Shown: positions 27,139 through 29,600 of the stretch, in pieces
How the letters are laid out: every line of letters begins with the position of its first letter
Position numbering within the stretch: the stretch's first letter is position 1
Assembly: GCA_002386465.1 (NCBI GenBank)
Contig: DGIT01000136.1
Span: 1-29,600 of the forward strand
Direction of reading: 5' to 3'
From: Burkholderiales bacterium UBA4615
Lineage (GTDB): Bacteria; Pseudomonadota; Gammaproteobacteria; Burkholderiales; Burkholderiaceae_E
Length of the DNA: 29,600 nucleotides
Notes under the pieces: model-generated
Told to the model about the DNA's origin: nothing
The model's input: only the letters and a program-made list of their open reading frames with translations
The model's database searches: none
Translations under genes and position numbers: made by a program

Positions 27139-28540
27139 CGGTCATCTCCCTGATGCGGGCAGGCACGCCGCCGATCGATCCTGCACCCATGGTGATCACG
27201 ACATCGCCATCCCGGGCTGCATCCAGGATGGCTTGTGGCATCTGCGCGGCATCTTCGATGAAGACGGGCTCGACCTTGCCGGCGATGCGCACGGCGCGCG
27301 ACAGTGTGCGGCCATCGGCTGCGACGATCGGTGCCTCGCCGGCTGCATACACTTCGGCCAGCAGCAAGGCGTCGGCGTTTGAGAGCACCCGCACGAAATC
27401 CTCAAACAGGTCCCGGGTGCGGGTGTAGCGATGCGGCTGAAACGCCAGCACGAGTCGGCGACCGGGGAACGCACCGCGCGCCGCTGCAATCGTGGCCGCC
27501 ATTTCGGCCGGATGATGGCCGTAGTCGTCCACCAGCGTGAACTGTCCGCCGCCCTGCGCAGCCGCCACGGGAAACTCGCCAAAGCGCTGAAAGCGCCGGC
27601 CCACGCCATTGAATGCTGCAAGCGCAGTCACGATGGCCTCGTCCGATACACCCAGTTCGTCGGCCACAGCGATCGCAGCCAGTGCGTTTTGAACGTTGTG
27701 CAGGCCGGGCAGATTGAGCACGATATCCAGCGGGCGACTGCTTGCATCCTGGCTGCGATGCAAGGTGAAGCGCATGCGTCCGGCATCGGGCGTGGGGTCG
27801 ACAGCGCGAAAGTGCGCCTCGGGTGCGAAGCCGTAGGTGAGCACCGGCTTGGAGACGAAGGGCATGATCTCGCGCACATGCGGGTCGTCCACGCACAGCA
27901 CGGCAGCGCCATAGAACGGCAGGCGCTGGGTGAACTCGACGAAGGCCTGGCGCAGCCTGGCAAAGTCGTGGCCGTAGGTCTCCATGTGATCGGCATCGAT
28001 GTTGGTGATGACGGCGATCATGGGCGTGAGGTTCAGGAACGAGGCATCGGATTCATCCGCCTCGACGACGATGCAATCACCGCTGCCCAGTCGCGCATTG
28101 GCGCCGGCGCTGTTCAGCCGCCCGCCGATCACGAAGGTGGGATCCATTCCGCCTGCAGCCAGGATGGAGGCCACCAGGCTGGTCGTAGTGGTCTTGCCGT
28201 GAGTGCCTGCGATCGCAATGCCCTGCTTGAGCTTCATCAGCTCGGCCAGCATCAGCGCCCGCGGCACGACCGGCACGCGCGCAGCCCGCGCAGCCATCAC
28301 CTCGGGGTTGTCGCCCCGCACAGCAGACGATGTGACGACGCAATCGACGCCGCTCACATGCGCGGCATCGTGCCCGATGTCCACCCGGGCGCCCAGGCCG
28401 GCCAGCCGACGTGTCGTGGCGCTCTCAGCCATGTCCGAGCCGCTGATGCCGTAACCCAGATTCAACAGCACCTCGGCAATGCCACTCATGCCCGAGCCGC
28501 CAATGCCGATAAAGTGGATGCGCTTGACCTTGTGTTTCAT
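27131..28540 (-). CDS. murC: UDP-N-acetylmuramate-L-alanine ligase
   Basis: MurC adds L-alanine to UDP-N-acetylmuramic acid, the first amino-acid step of peptidoglycan precursor assembly. The 469-aa Mur ligase has the N-terminal Rossmann motif FIGIGGSGMSGIAEVL, the P-loop GTHGKTTTTS, EADESDASFL and DDYGHHPAEM, all as expected. ATG 28540 overlaps the murG stop by 4 bases. Confidence 0.97.
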   Translation of the reverse strand: MKHKVKRIHFIGIGGSGMSGIAEVLLNLGYGISGSDMAESATTRRLAGLGARVDIGHDAAHVSGVDCVVTSSAVRGDNPEVMAARAARVPVVPRALMLAELMKLKQGIAIAGTHGKTTTTSLVASILAAGGMDPTFVIGGRLNSAGANARLGSGDCIVVEADESDASFLNLTPMIAVITNIDADHMETYGHDFARLRQAFVEFTQRLPFYGAAVLCVDDPHVREIMPFVSKPVLTYGFAPEAHFRAVDPTPDAGRMRFTLHRSQDASSRPLDIVLNLPGLHNVQNALAAIAVADELGVSDEAIVTALAAFNGVGRRFQRFGEFPVAAAQGGGQFTLVDDYGHHPAEMAATIAAARGAFPGRRLVLAFQPHRYTRTRDLFEDFVRVLSNADALLLAEVYAAGEAPIVAADGRTLSRAVRIAGKVEPVFIEDAAQMPQAILDAARDGDVVITMGAGSIGGVPARIREMTGG

Positions 28541-29600
28541 TGAGCTTTCCCTGGGCCCGCCAGGGCTTCGCAGACATCGGCAACACGGGCAGCCGCATCA
28601 GGACGTGCAAGCGCGCGTGCACGCAGTGCCATCCCCACCAGTTTGGCGCGATCCAGCCCCTGAAGCAGGCTCGCCAATCCTTCAGCGGTCAGTTCGGATT
28701 GCGGCACCAGCATCGCGGCCTGACGCTGCGCAAGAAAGCGCGCGTTGACGGTCTGATGGTCATCCACCGCAAAGGGATAGGGGATCATCAGGCTCGCCAC
28801 ACCGGCTGCGGCCACCTCGGCCACGGTCATGGCGCCCGCGCGGCAAATCACCAGATCGGCCTGGGCATAGGCATCGGCCATGTCATCGATGAAGCCCACT
28901 GTGCTGGCCTGCACGCCTGCGTCCTGATAGGCGCGCTGCAGATCGTCCAGATGTTTGCGCCCGCTCTGATGAATCACGATCGGCCGCTCCGCAGGCGCCA
29001 TGCGCGCCAGGGCTTGCGGCACCACCGTGTTGAGGGCCTGTGCACCCAGGCTGCCGCCCACCACCAGCAAGCGCAGCGGACCCTGCCGGCCCGCATAGCG
29101 GATGCCGGGATCAGGCAAGGCGCTCACATCGTCACGCACCGGGTTGCCGCACCACTGTCCGCCAGCGAGCGCATCCGGAAAGGCCACCATGACCCGCTGG
29201 GCCAGACGGGAGAGCAGGCGATTGGTCAGCCCGGCTACGGAATTCTGTTCGTGCACCACCAGCGGCGTGCGGGTCAGGGCGGCAACCAGCCCACCGGGGA
29301 AGGCGACATAGCCGCCCATGCCCAGCACCACGGCCGGTCGCACCCGCCGCAGCGCCGAAAGGCTTTGCCAGCAGGCACGCGCCAGGGTCAGCGGCATCGT
29401 GAGGCGAGTCATCCATCCTTTACCGCGCAGCCCGCGGATCTGCACGAACTGCATCGGAATGCCATGGCGCGGCACGAGAGTGGCTTCCATCCCGTCCGGA
29501 TTACCAAGCCACACCACGTTCCAGTCGCGGGCCTTCATCGCATCCGCCACCGCGAGCCCCGGAAAAACATGCCCGCCGGTGCCACCGGCCATGATGAGCA
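28537..29600 (-). CDS. murG: UDP-GlcNAc:undecaprenyl-PP-MurNAc-pentapeptide transferase, 5' end outside the window
   Basis: MurG makes lipid II by adding GlcNAc to lipid I at the inner membrane face. From ATG 29592 the visible 351 residues begin AGGTGGHVFPGLAVAD. They also include VLGMGGYVAFPGG, VVHEQNSVAGLTNR, VVGGSLGAQALN and CRAGAMTVAEV. Two more in-frame codons (Leu, Ile) upstream give LIMAGGTGGHVFP, as in full-length homologues, so the true start is right of the window. The gene is whole at its 3' end and overlaps murC. Confidence 0.96.
   Translation of the reverse strand, partial: LIMAGGTGGHVFPGLAVADAMKARDWNVVWLGNPDGMEATLVPRHGIPMQFVQIRGLRGKGWMTRLTMPLTLARACWQSLSALRRVRPAVVLGMGGYVAFPGGLVAALTRTPLVVHEQNSVAGLTNRLLSRLAQRVMVAFPDALAGGQWCGNPVRDDVSALPDPGIRYAGRQGPLRLLVVGGSLGAQALNTVVPQALARMAPAERPIVIHQSGRKHLDDLQRAYQDAGVQASTVGFIDDMADAYAQADLVICRAGAMTVAEVAAAGVASLMIPYPFAVDDHQTVNARFLAQRQAAMLVPQSELTAEGLASLLQGLDRAKLVGMALRARALARPDAAARVADVCEALAGPGKAQ

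Overview
Most of this window (from about 1.6 kb to the end) reads as the chromosome of a betaproteobacterium, probably Burkholderiales. It is GC-rich, strongly prefers CTG for leucine, and carries a typical division and cell-wall (dcw) gene order: murG-murC-ddl-ftsQ-ftsA-ftsZ, then lpxC, a dciA-like gene and secA. The FtsZ and FtsQ sequences look most like Alcaligenaceae-type proteins. The left end (1 to about 1.6 kb) looks different. It has A-runs, mixed leucine codons, a degraded-looking PAPS/APS reductase gene and 9-nt tandem repeat arms of a kind I associate with Verrucomicrobia/Planctomycetes-type genomes. The style changes inside a single sulfatase reading frame, so this end is either a recombination/transfer boundary or an assembly chimera.

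Layout. 1-160: repeats and perhaps the tail of an unseen gene. 160-843: cysH-like gene. 895-2436: exported sulfatase, ended by a clear intrinsic terminator. 2612-6254: exported HAD phosphatase, then a membrane histidine kinase with a substrate-binding-protein-like sensor and its LuxR-type response regulator. 6295-8868 (+): pilD, coaE, zapD and yacG, the usual betaproteobacterial series, but with the two-component pair where pilC would be expected. 8878-12127 (-): Nudix/TMP-synthase fusion, DUF815 ATPase and argJ, transcribed argJ first.

12254-15788 (-) is an accessory operon: a gluconate-dehydrogenase subunit-3-like protein, an enolase-superfamily sugar-acid dehydratase and a GMC flavoprotein with a C-x5-C-x3-C motif. 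Beside it are a secreted histidine phosphatase (+, 15991-16560) and a hisC-type aminotransferase (-) that overlaps the end of secA. These five genes lie between secA and argJ, which are neighbours in many betaproteobacteria. The operon plausibly oxidises a sugar or polyol and dehydrates the resulting acid.

17724-20513 (-) is secA, divergent from a DciA-like gene (+). The rest runs on the minus strand from the right edge: murG (5' end outside the window), murC, ddl, ftsQ, ftsA, ftsZ, a peroxiredoxin, lpxC and a 59-aa two-helix membrane protein. The upstream genes overlap by a few bases and are very likely cotranscribed. FtsZ has a lysine in its glycine-rich GTP-binding loop, which is the oddest feature of the core cluster. 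No tRNA, rRNA, CRISPR array, transposase or integrase was seen.
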